Below, in pieces: positions 37,939-45,893 of a DNA stretch of 64,000 nucleotides (position 1 is its first letter; every line of letters begins with the position of its first letter). This DNA is from Alphaproteobacteria bacterium (GTDB lineage Bacteria; Pseudomonadota; Alphaproteobacteria; Micavibrionales; Micavibrionaceae). A program made the position numbers and the translations under genes. The DNA is taken from contig JAJRSA010000015.1 of the NCBI GenBank assembly GCA_024279035.1, positions 1-64,000 of the forward strand, in the 5' to 3' direction. A model generated the notes under the pieces. That model was given only the letters and a program-made list of their open reading frames with translations, did not search any database and was not told the origin of the DNA.

Positions 37939-39031
37939 TGAGCGTCCAAGGCAATGTAGTCATGTTTAACCCAAGAGGGAGAGGTACAATACTTTCAGCT
38001 TTCGTATTTAATACGTTCACCACACTCTCTTCTCGTACAAGATCAAATGTTTTATCAGGAATAGGGAGCCCATAAAAGTGAGCGCCATTCAAACATAAAA
38101 AGCGTTCAAAAATCTCTTGAGACAATCTGTCATCCAAATTAAGATTGGTTTTCTCAAACGCCGTCGCATAGAGTTGTGGCGCGATACCTCCTGTAAAGCA
38201 CCCCGCCGCACATCCACACTCTGTTGCCTTTGTTGTATGAGGGGCGCTGTCCGTGCCCGCAAAAAACTTCGTATTATAAGGGTCTATAACCGCTTGGCGG
38301 AGGGCATCACGATCAGCCTCAAATTTAACTAAAGGCAAACAATATAAATGATATTTTAAGCCTTGCACGAGATGTCCCACAGTGAACAGGAGATGTTGTG
38401 GCGTCACACTAGCCACAATATTTTTTCCAGAGATGTGAACAAAATCCACCGCTTCTTTCGTGGTGATATGCTCACAGACAATCTTGAGATTTGGGAATTT
38501 CTCTCTTAGTTTTGGCATGACCTTCAGATAAAAGCTTTTTTCTGCATTTGTTGTGGCATCAAAATAATCAACTCCAGATAGTCCATGATCTTCTCCATGA
38601 ACACACAAAACGATTCCGTGCTCTTCCATCGCGTGTAAAACACCATTATCCATGAAAGATTCAAGGGGGCACCCATGGTCCGCGTTCGTTGTCCCGTGGG
38701 GAGGATAATATTTACAGGCCCTTAAAAGCCCAGATCTTTTTCCATTCTCAATCATTTGAACAGTCGTATCTTTTGTTAAATACAAAGGAATTATAGCCAC
38801 TTTAAAAGCGTCTCCTCCCGCATGCACAATTTGGTGGAGATAATATTCTATGCTCCAATAGTCAAGAGGATCAGAGTCCAAGACTTTTCCAACAGGGGGC
38901 TTTGTATTGGGCATCGCCAAAACCCCTGCACATCCCATATCAATCTGAGCTTGAATATAGGCATTCATATTCTCTCCTTGGCGGAGATGAACATGAAGAT
39001 CATACCAGAGGGGAAGTGTTATTGTTGTCAT
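37931..39031 (-). CDS. pyrC: Dihydroorotase (class II, PyrC type)
   Basis: PyrC closes carbamoyl-aspartate to dihydroorotate in pyrimidine synthesis. The metal-binding pair HVHLRQG is at 13-19, with MPNTKPPVG, the catalytic/metal CVHGEDH and CEHITTKEA, and DSAPHTTKATECGCAAGCFTGG near the end. The length (366) is close to class II enzymes. It is transcribed leftward with the DUF2726 gene and diverges from the cysteine-rich peptide and cysS. Confidence 0.95.
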   Translation of the reverse strand: MTTITLPLWYDLHVHLRQGENMNAYIQAQIDMGCAGVLAMPNTKPPVGKVLDSDPLDYWSIEYYLHQIVHAGGDAFKVAIIPLYLTKDTTVQMIENGKRSGLLRACKYYPPHGTTNADHGCPLESFMDNGVLHAMEEHGIVLCVHGEDHGLSGVDYFDATTNAEKSFYLKVMPKLREKFPNLKIVCEHITTKEAVDFVHISGKNIVASVTPQHLLFTVGHLVQGLKYHLYCLPLVKFEADRDALRQAVIDPYNTKFFAGTDSAPHTTKATECGCAAGCFTGGIAPQLYATAFEKTNLNLDDRLSQEIFERFLCLNGAHFYGLPIPDKTFDLVREESVVNVLNTKAESIVPLPLGLNMTTLPWTLNV

Positions 39032-39032
39032 T

Positions 39033-39062
39033 TTGGTATGTGATCATGATTTATGCTAGAAT
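39033..39062 (+). promoter_or_regulatory. Possible promoter of the cysteine-rich peptide
   Basis: TTGGTA (39033-39038) and TAGAAT (39057-39062) are separated by 18 bp. They lie 31 bp upstream of the micropeptide ATG, which has its own AAGGAGA. The -10 matches consensus at 5 of 6 positions and the -35 at 4 of 6. Confidence 0.4.
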
Positions 39063-39093
39063 GAAAGAGTAAACACAAAAAAGGAGAAAACTC

Positions 39094-39168
39094 ATGGACT
39101 GTCTGTGTACACAATGTGACTGTAAAAAGCCCTGCGATAAAACATGCGATTGTTCTTGTTGTAAGTAG
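39094..39168 (+). CDS. 24-aa cysteine-rich, metallothionein-like micropeptide
   Basis: The frame encodes 24 residues: MDCLCTQCDCKK followed by PCDKTCDCSCCK. Nine are cysteines, arranged as C-x-C, C-x-C, C-x-C-x-CC pairs, with acidic and lysine residues between and no aromatic residue. This composition is that of metallothioneins and small metal-binding peptides. AAGGAGA lies 6-12 nt before the ATG and a plausible promoter lies upstream, so it looks genuinely expressed. It sits between divergent pyrC and cysS, 33 bp before cysS; co-transcription with the cysteinyl-tRNA synthetase would link it to cysteine supply. It is too short for homology-based naming. Confidence 0.6.
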   Translation: MDCLCTQCDCKKPCDKTCDCSCCK

Positions 39169-39201
39169 CTTGCAATAGAGTCGCTCATCTATTAAAGACA
39201 A

Positions 39202-40545
39202 ATGATGAATGATTTACAATTGCACAATTCCTTAACACGCCAAAAAGAAATTTTTGTGCCAATAGATCCTGCCCATATCCGTCTTTATGTGTGCGGACCT
39301 ACGGTATATAATTACGCCCATATTGGGAATGCACGCATGGCAGTTGTGTTTGATCAATTGTCTCGTGTCCTCCGCGAGATCTATCCAAAAGTAACCTATG
39401 TTTCTAATATTACAGATATAGATGACAAAATTATAGGAGCGGCCCAAGATACAGGGGAAGAAATCTCTGTCATTACACAAAGATTCACCAAAATTTATAA
39501 TGCAGATATGGCATCTTTATACGCCAAAGCCCCTGACATTCAGCCTTTGGCTACCCAACATATTGGCGAGATGATTGAGATTATCGAACGTCTTATCACA
39601 AACGGACATGCCTATGCTCAGGATGGACATGTTTTATTTCATGTCCCCTCTTTTGAAAAATATGGTGGGCTCTCAGGGCGTACACGGGAGGAGCAGATTG
39701 CAGGGGCTCGTATTGACGTGGCTTCCTACAAAAAAGATCCTGCGGATTTTGTCTTGTGGAAACCCAGCACATCAGATCAACCAGGATGGGATAGCCCATG
39801 GGGATTTGGACGCCCAGGATGGCATATTGAATGTTCTGCCATGGCAGAAAAACATTTAGGGCTTCCTTTTGATATTCACGGAGGGGGCGCAGATCTTAAA
39901 TTCCCTCATCATGAGAATGAGATTGCACAAAGTTGCTGTGCTCATGGACATACCGATGATCTCTCACAATTTTCAAAATTTTGGGTGCATAATGGCTTTG
40001 TGACTGTCAACGGTGAGAAAATGTCTAAATCTCTAGGGAATGTCACGCTTGTCCATGATTTGCTTGATCAAGGCATTGCAGGCGCAGTTATTCGCCTTGC
40101 GCTTCTGTCATCACATTACAGACAGCCTTTAGATTGGACACAAGATAAAATTCATCAGGCGAAAAAACTTTTGGCTAAAATATATAATATTGTTGGAGAG
40201 GAGACACATGACCCTCTCCTCTATGCCCCCATTTTTGAAGCCCTTAAAGATGACCTAAACACGCCTAAGGTTCTGGCAGAGTTAAATGGGTTGATCAAAA
40301 GTGATTCCTCAGATGAAAAGAAAAAACAATATTTGGTATGGGCTTTGCAGATATTAGGATTACCTCTCACCATGAAACAAAATAACACTCTTGATGAAAA
40401 TAAAATAAACGCCCTCATTGAAGAGCGTACACTTGCCAAAGCCAATAAAGACTTCAATCGATCGGATGCCATTCGAGATGAACTTCTAAAAATGGGAGTT
40501 ACACTCAAAGATACACGAGATGGCACGCTTTGGACAAAAATTTAG
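39202..40545 (+). CDS. cysS: Cysteinyl-tRNA synthetase
   Basis: This class I synthetase charges tRNA-Cys. It shows CGPTVYNYAHIGNAR (HIGH equivalent, Zn-binding Cys) near residues 31-45, the WHIECSAMAEKHLG zinc region, GGGADLKFPHHENEIAQS and KMSKSLGN. The DALR-like C-terminal part is short, giving 447 residues against about 460 in E. coli. The start at 39202 (MMND) or 39205 cannot be separated. It follows the cysteine-rich peptide and is followed by the degenerate ffs-like segment. Confidence 0.96.
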   Translation: MMNDLQLHNSLTRQKEIFVPIDPAHIRLYVCGPTVYNYAHIGNARMAVVFDQLSRVLREIYPKVTYVSNITDIDDKIIGAAQDTGEEISVITQRFTKIYNADMASLYAKAPDIQPLATQHIGEMIEIIERLITNGHAYAQDGHVLFHVPSFEKYGGLSGRTREEQIAGARIDVASYKKDPADFVLWKPSTSDQPGWDSPWGFGRPGWHIECSAMAEKHLGLPFDIHGGGADLKFPHHENEIAQSCCAHGHTDDLSQFSKFWVHNGFVTVNGEKMSKSLGNVTLVHDLLDQGIAGAVIRLALLSSHYRQPLDWTQDKIHQAKKLLAKIYNIVGEETHDPLLYAPIFEALKDDLNTPKVLAELNGLIKSDSSDEKKKQYLVWALQILGLPLTMKQNNTLDENKINALIEERTLAKANKDFNRSDAIRDELLKMGVTLKDTRDGTLWTKI

Positions 40546-40560
40546 AATCTAATTTTAAAT

Positions 40561-40645
40561 ATAGAAAACCGAGCATGACCCAGATGAGGGTTCGCTGCAC
40601 AAATTTCTATAAACCCTATGTTATTGGCGCGCACCATATGGACAA
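40561..40645 (-). pseudogene. Degenerate partial copy of the SRP RNA gene
   Basis: ATAGAAA-CCGA-CATGACCCAGAT followed by TTCG.TG matches the 3' arm of ffs (41347-41384) with only scattered changes. Further on, TTGGCGCGCACCATATGGAC (40623-40642) resembles the ffs 5' arm (TTGGCGAAGCACC...CATG). The conserved domain IV between the arms, GGTCAG...GAAGCAGCC, is not recognisable. It therefore cannot be a functional SRP RNA. It lies about 790 bp from the intact gene, same orientation, on the other side of the GNAT gene. Confidence 0.55.
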
Positions 40646-40788
40646 GGACGTATTGAGATCTTCGTGTAACAAAATAAAAGAGAAAATAATTGTTGCAAAA
40701 AGAGAACACCAAAAATTAAGAGCAAAGGGGTGTCCTTTGTGTTTTGTTCACACTAAAATAGAGGTATTTGTTAAAAACGTAAAGCCAA

Positions 40789-41316
40789 ATGAGTGAGCCA
40801 ACATTGATGTTTATCAGACTATCGAAGAGGGACGATTTATCATATCTTGCTGGAGTAGAACGCTCAGCAGCAAAAAGATTTGTATTATATTTTGATAACG
40901 ACACCTCCTATACAGACAGAACTTTAGACCATAAAATTCTTTTGAAAGCTCATAGAAATAAGAGTCTCTGGATTGCTTTAGAACAAGGAAAGCCTGTTGC
41001 TTTCCTTGCCTCGACACAAATTGATAGCATGCTCCATATACAAGAAATGTCTGTCCTGTTTGAGTATCAAGGGAAGGGGATTGGAACGTGCCTAATAAAC
41101 AAGCTTATTGTAGAAGCAAAAAAAAGAAATCATCTACAAATAAGTCTTACAACAGATTGTTCTATTCCTTGGAATAAGCCTTTTTATAAGAGAAACGGGT
41201 TTAAACAGACAGAATTTAACGCATGCCCCCCTGACTTAAGAAAGATACTGCTCCGTGAGAAGGGGCATCATCATATTCCAGACAATCGAGTTGCAATGAT
41301 TTTTACTATTCCATAA
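40789..41316 (+). CDS. GNAT-family N-acetyltransferase
   Basis: The 175-residue protein has the GNAT core: MSVLFEYQGKGIGTCLINKL contains the acetyl-CoA pyrophosphate loop (QGKGIG), followed by the beta5/alpha4 region SLTTDCSIPWNKPFYKRNGF, where Tyr in FYKRNGF is typical. Start ATG 40789 or 40807 (MFIRLS). The acceptor substrate is unknown. The gene is the only content of the roughly 790-bp segment bounded by the intact and degenerate ffs sequences, between cysS and ffs; it appears to have arrived or been duplicated there secondarily. No integrase is nearby. Confidence 0.8.
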   Translation: MSEPTLMFIRLSKRDDLSYLAGVERSAAKRFVLYFDNDTSYTDRTLDHKILLKAHRNKSLWIALEQGKPVAFLASTQIDSMLHIQEMSVLFEYQGKGIGTCLINKLIVEAKKRNHLQISLTTDCSIPWNKPFYKRNGFKQTEFNACPPDLRKILLREKGHHHIPDNRVAMIFTIP

Positions 41317-41347
41317 CGCTATTCTTTTGAGAAGGAACAAACGACTA

Positions 41348-41441
41348 TAGAAAGCCGAACATGACCCAGATAAATTCGTTGTGGCTGCTTCCTTTCGGAT
41401 CTGACCAAATTGGCGAAGCACCTGCCCATGTCGACTTTCCA
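41348..41441 (-). ncRNA. ffs: Signal recognition particle RNA (4.5S type)
   Basis: On the minus strand the universally conserved SRP domain IV is present: GGTCAGATCCGAAAGGAAGC followed by AGCC, with a GAAA tetraloop and the Ffh-binding internal loop. The transcript ends pair: TGGAAAGTCGA near 41441 with TCGGCTTTCTA near 41348, giving a 15-bp stem with one bulge. The predicted length, 94 nt, fits the short SRP RNA of alphaproteobacteria. The 5' end is where the promoter predicts it. With Ffh it targets nascent membrane proteins to FtsY. Confidence 0.88.
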
Positions 41442-41447
41442 TGGACA

Positions 41448-41476
41448 GATATAGAGAAAAGAAGGAACATCTTCAA
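41448..41476 (-). promoter_or_regulatory. Sigma-70-type promoter of ffs
   Basis: On the minus strand TTGAAG (41471-41476) and TATATC (41448-41453) are spaced by exactly 17 bp. The -10 box ends 7 bp before 41441, which is independently the first paired base of the SRP RNA. Confidence 0.7.
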
Positions 41477-41519
41477 GAAAAATATGCGGTGAAAAAAAAT
41501 AGTATGGTATACACAGAGT

Positions 41520-42455
41520 ATGTCAGGTTTATCGAATGTTTTTTATCTTAAAATTTTAATTTCTATTGCGCTTCTCGCTTTTATTGCTACGCAGGTGAAT
41601 TGGGGAGATGTCAGCCCCTCTTTCTCTAACATGTCAATATCAGGGCTGGCGTGGGCTTTTATAGCGCTTACATTCCAAACACTTGTTTTGGGTGTAAGAT
41701 GGTATTTCATTGTGAATACAGGACGCCAGCGCATGGATTACAAAAAAGCGCTCCAGATTACCTTTGCCTCTTTGATTGCCAATTTTATGTTCTTGACCTC
41801 TGTAAGCGGGTTAGCTGTGCGTGTTATATTAACTGTACGAGAGAAAGTCTCTCTTCTTTTTGCGCTGGGGGCAAGTGTAATTGACCGTTTAATGACCCTT
41901 CTTGCCCTTCTTATTCTGGCAGCTCTTTTTATGCCATTTGCCCACACTTATATGGGGAAAGAACTTATGATTATGGCGGCGAGTCTTTTTGCTACATTAC
42001 TTGTCTTGGGGCTTGGACTTTATGCGCTCTCGAAAACACACTATGGCTCTTTTCTAAAATCATCTCGAAAAACAGCATGCACCCTTAAATATATGCAAAC
42101 CATTTTTACAAAACCACACTTATTCAGTTCGATTATCATGGTGAGTCTGATTGCGCAACTTTTCTATTTTGGGGCGGTTTATATTTTATTACAAGGGCTT
42201 GAAATTGATATTAAATTTGTTCAATTGCTCACTGTTTTGCCTATGATTGCTCTGATCTCAAGTCTCCCTATCGGGATTGGAGGATGGGGGGTCAGAGAAG
42301 GGGCTTTTGTCTATGGCCTCGGCATATTAGGGATTGGGATGGAGCAAGCGTTCCTTGTCTCTATTCAAGTCGGTTTATTGGGGCTTGTCTCCGCCACTCT
42401 CGTAGGATTGCCCACATGGTTTATACAAGACCGGAAACAGACACAAAAAGTATAA
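41520..42455 (+). CDS. YbhN/flippase-like (lysylphosphatidylglycerol synthase TM region) membrane protein
   Basis: This 311-residue protein has about eight hydrophobic helices and matches the flippase-like/LPG synthetase transmembrane family (the TSVSGLAVRVILTVREKVS region, then SLPIGIGGWGVREGAFVYGL near the end, a hallmark of the family). No catalytic synthetase domain is attached. Members often accompany glycan and glycolipid genes and are thought to translocate or bind lipids. It starts the + strand part of the glycan cluster and is followed after 2 bp by the O-antigen ligase-like gene. Confidence 0.8.
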   Translation: MSGLSNVFYLKILISIALLAFIATQVNWGDVSPSFSNMSISGLAWAFIALTFQTLVLGVRWYFIVNTGRQRMDYKKALQITFASLIANFMFLTSVSGLAVRVILTVREKVSLLFALGASVIDRLMTLLALLILAALFMPFAHTYMGKELMIMAASLFATLLVLGLGLYALSKTHYGSFLKSSRKTACTLKYMQTIFTKPHLFSSIIMVSLIAQLFYFGAVYILLQGLEIDIKFVQLLTVLPMIALISSLPIGIGGWGVREGAFVYGLGILGIGMEQAFLVSIQVGLLGLVSATLVGLPTWFIQDRKQTQKV

Positions 42456-42457
42456 AA

Positions 42458-43705
42458 ATGATCTCTGTTCTTTTGTGTCTTTTGGGCATAGGCATTCAAA
42501 CTCAAATTTTATTTGGGGTGACAGACTCTTATATGGGACTACGCCTTAATCTTGGGGATTTTGTTATGCCTTGTGCAGGTGTGATTATTTTCATCTCTCT
42601 TCTGCGTCGCCGTTCTTTTTGGCCTCAGTGGCAAAGCCCTTGCCGAGATGTGTGGTTCTATATGCTCCTTGGTTTGATCTTCATGGGGCTTGGGAACGCC
42701 TATATTCAGGAAGGCACTCTCAGTCATTGGGCAGTGTTCAATCGTGGAATAGGCTGGTTTGTCCTCACAGGTTATATATTTTTTGCAGGGTGGGGTGTCA
42801 CTAATCTCTCAGAAAAACATGTTCTTATTTTTATGAAAGTCTTTCTCCTTTTCACATTTGCAACAATAATATGTGGGACAGTTTGGTTTTTTCTGTTTCG
42901 GTTAGAGAGTGATCATACAAATACAACCTATCTCTACATTCAATTTTCTGGGCTAATGGGCAATCGTAATGCCTTTGCTTTTTTGATGATCTGTAGCCTT
43001 GTCTTATATACATACTTTGATGATATAAAGATGATCATACTTCCTAAAATTCAGAGCTATCTGACTTATATAATCTGGTTTTTTCTACCTCTGGCTATGA
43101 TTTTTAATGGCTCACGGGCAGGATGGGTTGGGTTAGGTCTTGTGATTGTGTGGTTTCTCCTCTCAAAATTCAAATATACGCTCCGTTTTATTCTCCCAGC
43201 GCTTCTTCTGTCTTCTTTGGTTGTGGTATATATGTATACGCACAATTCTAAATCTGTCTTTCGTGAAGATCAAAACAACAAAATGTCAAATCTCGGAGAC
43301 GCCAAAACAGATCAACTCCGTTTAACTGTGGCAGAGGATGCGCTTGAATTGTGGGCAGAGCATAAATTTTTGGGGGCAGGAATCGGAAGCTTTTTGCTTT
43401 ACCAAGAAAACAAACATGGACAGATCTTAGATCAAATTGATAATAGTGCGCTTTGGGTTTTGACAGAGCTAGGGATCTTTGGGGCTTTGGTTTTTGGAAG
43501 CTTTTATATGATGGCGTTAATCGCCCTCTGGCGTACCTATAAAACCCGACAAGACCCGCAAGATATGTACGGTGCCCTTGCCCAAGCCATGATGGTGATT
43601 ATGGTTTTATTTGCGTTGTTTTCTCTTGTGCATCAAATATTATATGCACGCTATCTCTGGTTTTTACTGGGAGTGGCGCTGGCTAAACCTCAACACGCTT
43701 CTTAA
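42458..43705 (+). CDS. O-antigen ligase / Wzy-like polymerase family membrane protein
   Basis: The start is taken at the ATG 2 bp after the flippase-like stop, giving 415 residues; a longer open frame reaching back to 42284 overlaps the previous gene and is not needed. It has about ten membrane helices and a large periplasmic loop containing FLGAGIGSFLLYQENKHG, the pattern (H..G-x-G) of the WaaL/Wzy superfamily, preceded by MIFNGSRAGWVGLGL, where Arg is conserved. Such proteins polymerise or ligate lipid-linked glycans. It overlaps the convergent acyltransferase gene by 23 bp. Confidence 0.8.
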   Translation: MISVLLCLLGIGIQTQILFGVTDSYMGLRLNLGDFVMPCAGVIIFISLLRRRSFWPQWQSPCRDVWFYMLLGLIFMGLGNAYIQEGTLSHWAVFNRGIGWFVLTGYIFFAGWGVTNLSEKHVLIFMKVFLLFTFATIICGTVWFFLFRLESDHTNTTYLYIQFSGLMGNRNAFAFLMICSLVLYTYFDDIKMIILPKIQSYLTYIIWFFLPLAMIFNGSRAGWVGLGLVIVWFLLSKFKYTLRFILPALLLSSLVVVYMYTHNSKSVFREDQNNKMSNLGDAKTDQLRLTVAEDALELWAEHKFLGAGIGSFLLYQENKHGQILDQIDNSALWVLTELGIFGALVFGSFYMMALIALWRTYKTRQDPQDMYGALAQAMMVIMVLFALFSLVHQILYARYLWFLLGVALAKPQHAS

Positions 43706-44213
43706 TCTGCGCAGGGACACCTGCCACAAGTGTGTTTTCTGGAACATCTTCGCGCACAACAGAGCCTGCCGCGACAATCGCATTTTGTCCAATCGTTACC
43801 CCTGGGAGAATAATGGCACGAGACCCAATCCATACGCCTTCTTTGATGACGATGGGCTTGGCTGTATGAGGGCGAGGGAGAGCTTTAATACTCTGATCTA
43901 AAGAATCTGTCGTGAGAATAACATCAGGAGAAATCACAACATCATTGCCCAATTTAATACCCCCGCGTGCCATCATCATCACGCCATGGTTAAGCGCGCA
44001 CCGGTCTCCAATGACAATATTGTGGTGACCGCTAATCCGCACGGCTCCAAAAACGCGCAGATCACGGCCACATTGTTGAACACTGGCACGGATCAAAGAT
44101 TTTCTTAGAAAGCGTGTCAAATGATCCCAGATGTAAAGCATCGTAAACATTGCTTTTTTAAGAGGCGACAAGTGACGGACTCGGGTTGTGATCTCATTCA
44201 TGTTTTTATCCAT
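43683..44213 (-). CDS. Left-handed beta-helix acyltransferase (WcaF/maltose O-acetyltransferase type)
   Basis: The protein has an N-terminal helical part, then hexapeptide repeats (DRCALNHGVMMMARGGIKLG, DVVISPDVILTT, EGVWIGSRAIILPGVTIGQN, AIVAAGSVVREDVPENTLVA). This is an acetyl- or acyl-CoA-dependent transferase acting on sugars. The start at 44213 overlaps the sulfotransferase stop; 44201 and 44237 are alternatives. The final repeats and the GVPAQIKKRVE end are typical of sugar O-acetyltransferases in polysaccharide clusters. It closes the leftward TylF-sulfotransferase-acyltransferase operon. Confidence 0.85.
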   Translation of the reverse strand: MDKNMNEITTRVRHLSPLKKAMFTMLYIWDHLTRFLRKSLIRASVQQCGRDLRVFGAVRISGHHNIVIGDRCALNHGVMMMARGGIKLGNDVVISPDVILTTDSLDQSIKALPRPHTAKPIVIKEGVWIGSRAIILPGVTIGQNAIVAAGSVVREDVPENTLVAGVPAQIKKRVEV

Positions 44214-44974
44214 CCTGTTAAATCTCGTCCAAGACATTCAGAGAGAGCCTCTATCTCAGGCGCACAGAGCGCATTCAGCTCTTCCCGAAACGGGGGAGGA
44301 ATGCCCTCCAGATATTCTTTTTTCCCAGAGAAGGCCTTGTGCCCCATCTTTTCAAAGAGTTTATGCCCAACCCGTGCAGAGAGTGTGTTTTTAGGGCGCG
44401 CAACATTTACTTTTTTGGTCAAAGTCTCTGGTATAAAAGACGACTCAATGTCTAAAAAACTGTATAAATCTTTGACTATTTGTTCAGGATTGTCTTTCAG
44501 ATCATCAAAATAAACAGGCATAATATTATGCGCCTCAACATGCTGCATCAGCCATGCGATATGCGCAGAGATAAGCCCTGGTTCAACCCATGCCCGAAAC
44601 CAGACATAGGTGTCTAAAATTTCTTCAAATGTATAAGTGATATGCCCTAAGCGCTGGACATGCCAATAGCCCGAAAAAGCGCGTTCCACAGGATTGCGCA
44701 CCCCAAAGGCAAATTTAGCGTCTGGATTATGCGTGAGAATACGCTCCAGCGCCTGCACAGAATTAATATAGGTTGGCGTACAATCAATTTTCAATTGCCC
44801 GTCTGTTTGAGGGGGGTAAAGTGACTCGTACCACGCCTCCCCTTTATAAAAATTTACATCAAAATAGTTGCTTTCAGACTGCTCCGTTGCACAAATTTGA
44901 GGATGTTCTTTCAAACATTCAAAGACCCATGTAGAGGCTGTTTTAGGGGGGCCAAGATAGAAAAAATCAATCAC
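44198..44974 (-). CDS. Sulfotransferase domain protein
   Basis: The PAPS-binding 5'-phosphosulfate loop is LGPPKTASTWVFECL near residues 7-21, and the 3'-phosphate site is RNPVERAFSGYWH near 96-108. These identify a sulfotransferase of the heparan/NodH-like type transferring sulfate from PAPS to a glycan. The GTG at 44974 overlaps the upstream methyltransferase stop (GTGA) and has GGAG 8 nt before it; an upstream TTG would add 5 residues. The length is 258. No PAPS synthesis genes are in the window. The product suggests a sulfated surface glycan. Confidence 0.85.
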   Translation of the reverse strand: MIDFFYLGPPKTASTWVFECLKEHPQICATEQSESNYFDVNFYKGEAWYESLYPPQTDGQLKIDCTPTYINSVQALERILTHNPDAKFAFGVRNPVERAFSGYWHVQRLGHITYTFEEILDTYVWFRAWVEPGLISAHIAWLMQHVEAHNIMPVYFDDLKDNPEQIVKDLYSFLDIESSFIPETLTKKVNVARPKNTLSARVGHKLFEKMGHKAFSGKKEYLEGIPPPFREELNALCAPEIEALSECLGRDLTGWIKT

Positions 44975-45756
44975 GACTTCACTCCACAAATATTGCCCGT
45001 TGAGGCATCATAGTGAAAATAGAGATCATGGGGATGAGCCGCAAAATACTCATCAACCGCCTGTTTTGAACCTGCCCATGCGCCATAATCATCAACAATC
45101 AGAATACCTCCCTTCACAAGCTTGGGAAATAAATGCTCCAACTCATGTTTAGTAGATTCATACCAATCCGTATCCAAGCGCAAGAGCGCAATCTCATCAG
45201 GCATTTCTTTCGGGAGTGTGTCTTCCACTTTCCCTTGTATTGTATGAATTTTATCGGGGGGATAGCCCGTATCCCCAAGCACTTTTTGAACGGTCTCTAA
45301 TGCTCCAACAGACCAATCACTTTTACCATCTTTTTGATAGGTCTCGTATAAAGCATCCGCTTTCATAGTCGTAAAAAAACTAAAATCTTTGTCTGTTGGC
45401 TCACTCATTCCCTCAAATGTGTCATAAAGATAAAAATCCCGTGACACATCACCTTGCTTCACAAGATGTTCTGCCATAATCGCTGTACACCCCCCTTTCC
45501 ACACGCCACACTCTACAATTGCGCCTTGAATCTTGTGTTTGGAAATATGATCTGTCGCATTAAACGCCGTATATAACCCTGGCCATTTCACCATCGAAAA
45601 AGCACAATATTTTTTATAAAGTGTTTTAAAATCATCAGAAATTGCCGTCGGCAAAGCCTCTTGCCCTCGTGGCCGATACCGCGAGACCTCAAGCCCTAGA
45701 GATCGTAAGAAATCTCGTAGCCAGAACCGAAATGTTTTATATGATTGAGCAGACAT
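44971..45756 (-). CDS. TylF/MycF-type macrocin O-methyltransferase family protein
   Basis: This is a 261-residue SAM-dependent methyltransferase. It shows IQGAIVECGVWKGGCTAIMA (SAM-binding motif I), YLYDTFEGMSEPTDKD, the metal-binding LLRLDTDWYESTKHELEHLF and GGILIVDDYGAWAGSKQAVDEYF. The TylF family methylates sugar hydroxyls, including in bacterial polysaccharides and rhamnose units. It starts the leftward operon with the sulfotransferase and acyltransferase, so it probably modifies the same surface glycan. The gap 45757-45893 to dnaB shows no gene. Confidence 0.88.
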   Translation of the reverse strand: MSAQSYKTFRFWLRDFLRSLGLEVSRYRPRGQEALPTAISDDFKTLYKKYCAFSMVKWPGLYTAFNATDHISKHKIQGAIVECGVWKGGCTAIMAEHLVKQGDVSRDFYLYDTFEGMSEPTDKDFSFFTTMKADALYETYQKDGKSDWSVGALETVQKVLGDTGYPPDKIHTIQGKVEDTLPKEMPDEIALLRLDTDWYESTKHELEHLFPKLVKGGILIVDDYGAWAGSKQAVDEYFAAHPHDLYFHYDASTGNICGVKS

Positions 45757-45893
45757 GGTCTCTCGAGTTTACAGCTTTTATCCCATGGTTCAAGAGGGCA
45801 TACACAAAGGGAAGCACCTCTTATCCCCGTAATTCACAGGGCAAGATCAAATAGTCATGCCCTTTCTTTTCTCTGTTAGTGTAGAGTGGAGAG

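Noticed and set aside
39232-39480. An open frame antisense to cysS containing many Cys codons
   Set aside because: It is a mirror of the cysS reading frame and has no initiation signal; it is unrelated to the cysteine-rich micropeptide upstream.
40530-40796. An 88-codon frame between cysS and the GNAT gene
   Set aside because: It runs through the degenerate ffs segment and overlaps both neighbours; similarity of that segment to an RNA gene explains it better than a protein.
42284-42457. N-terminal extension of the O-antigen ligase-like protein
   Set aside because: It overlaps the upstream membrane protein in another frame, and the ATG 2 bp after that gene's stop gives a normal hydrophobic start.
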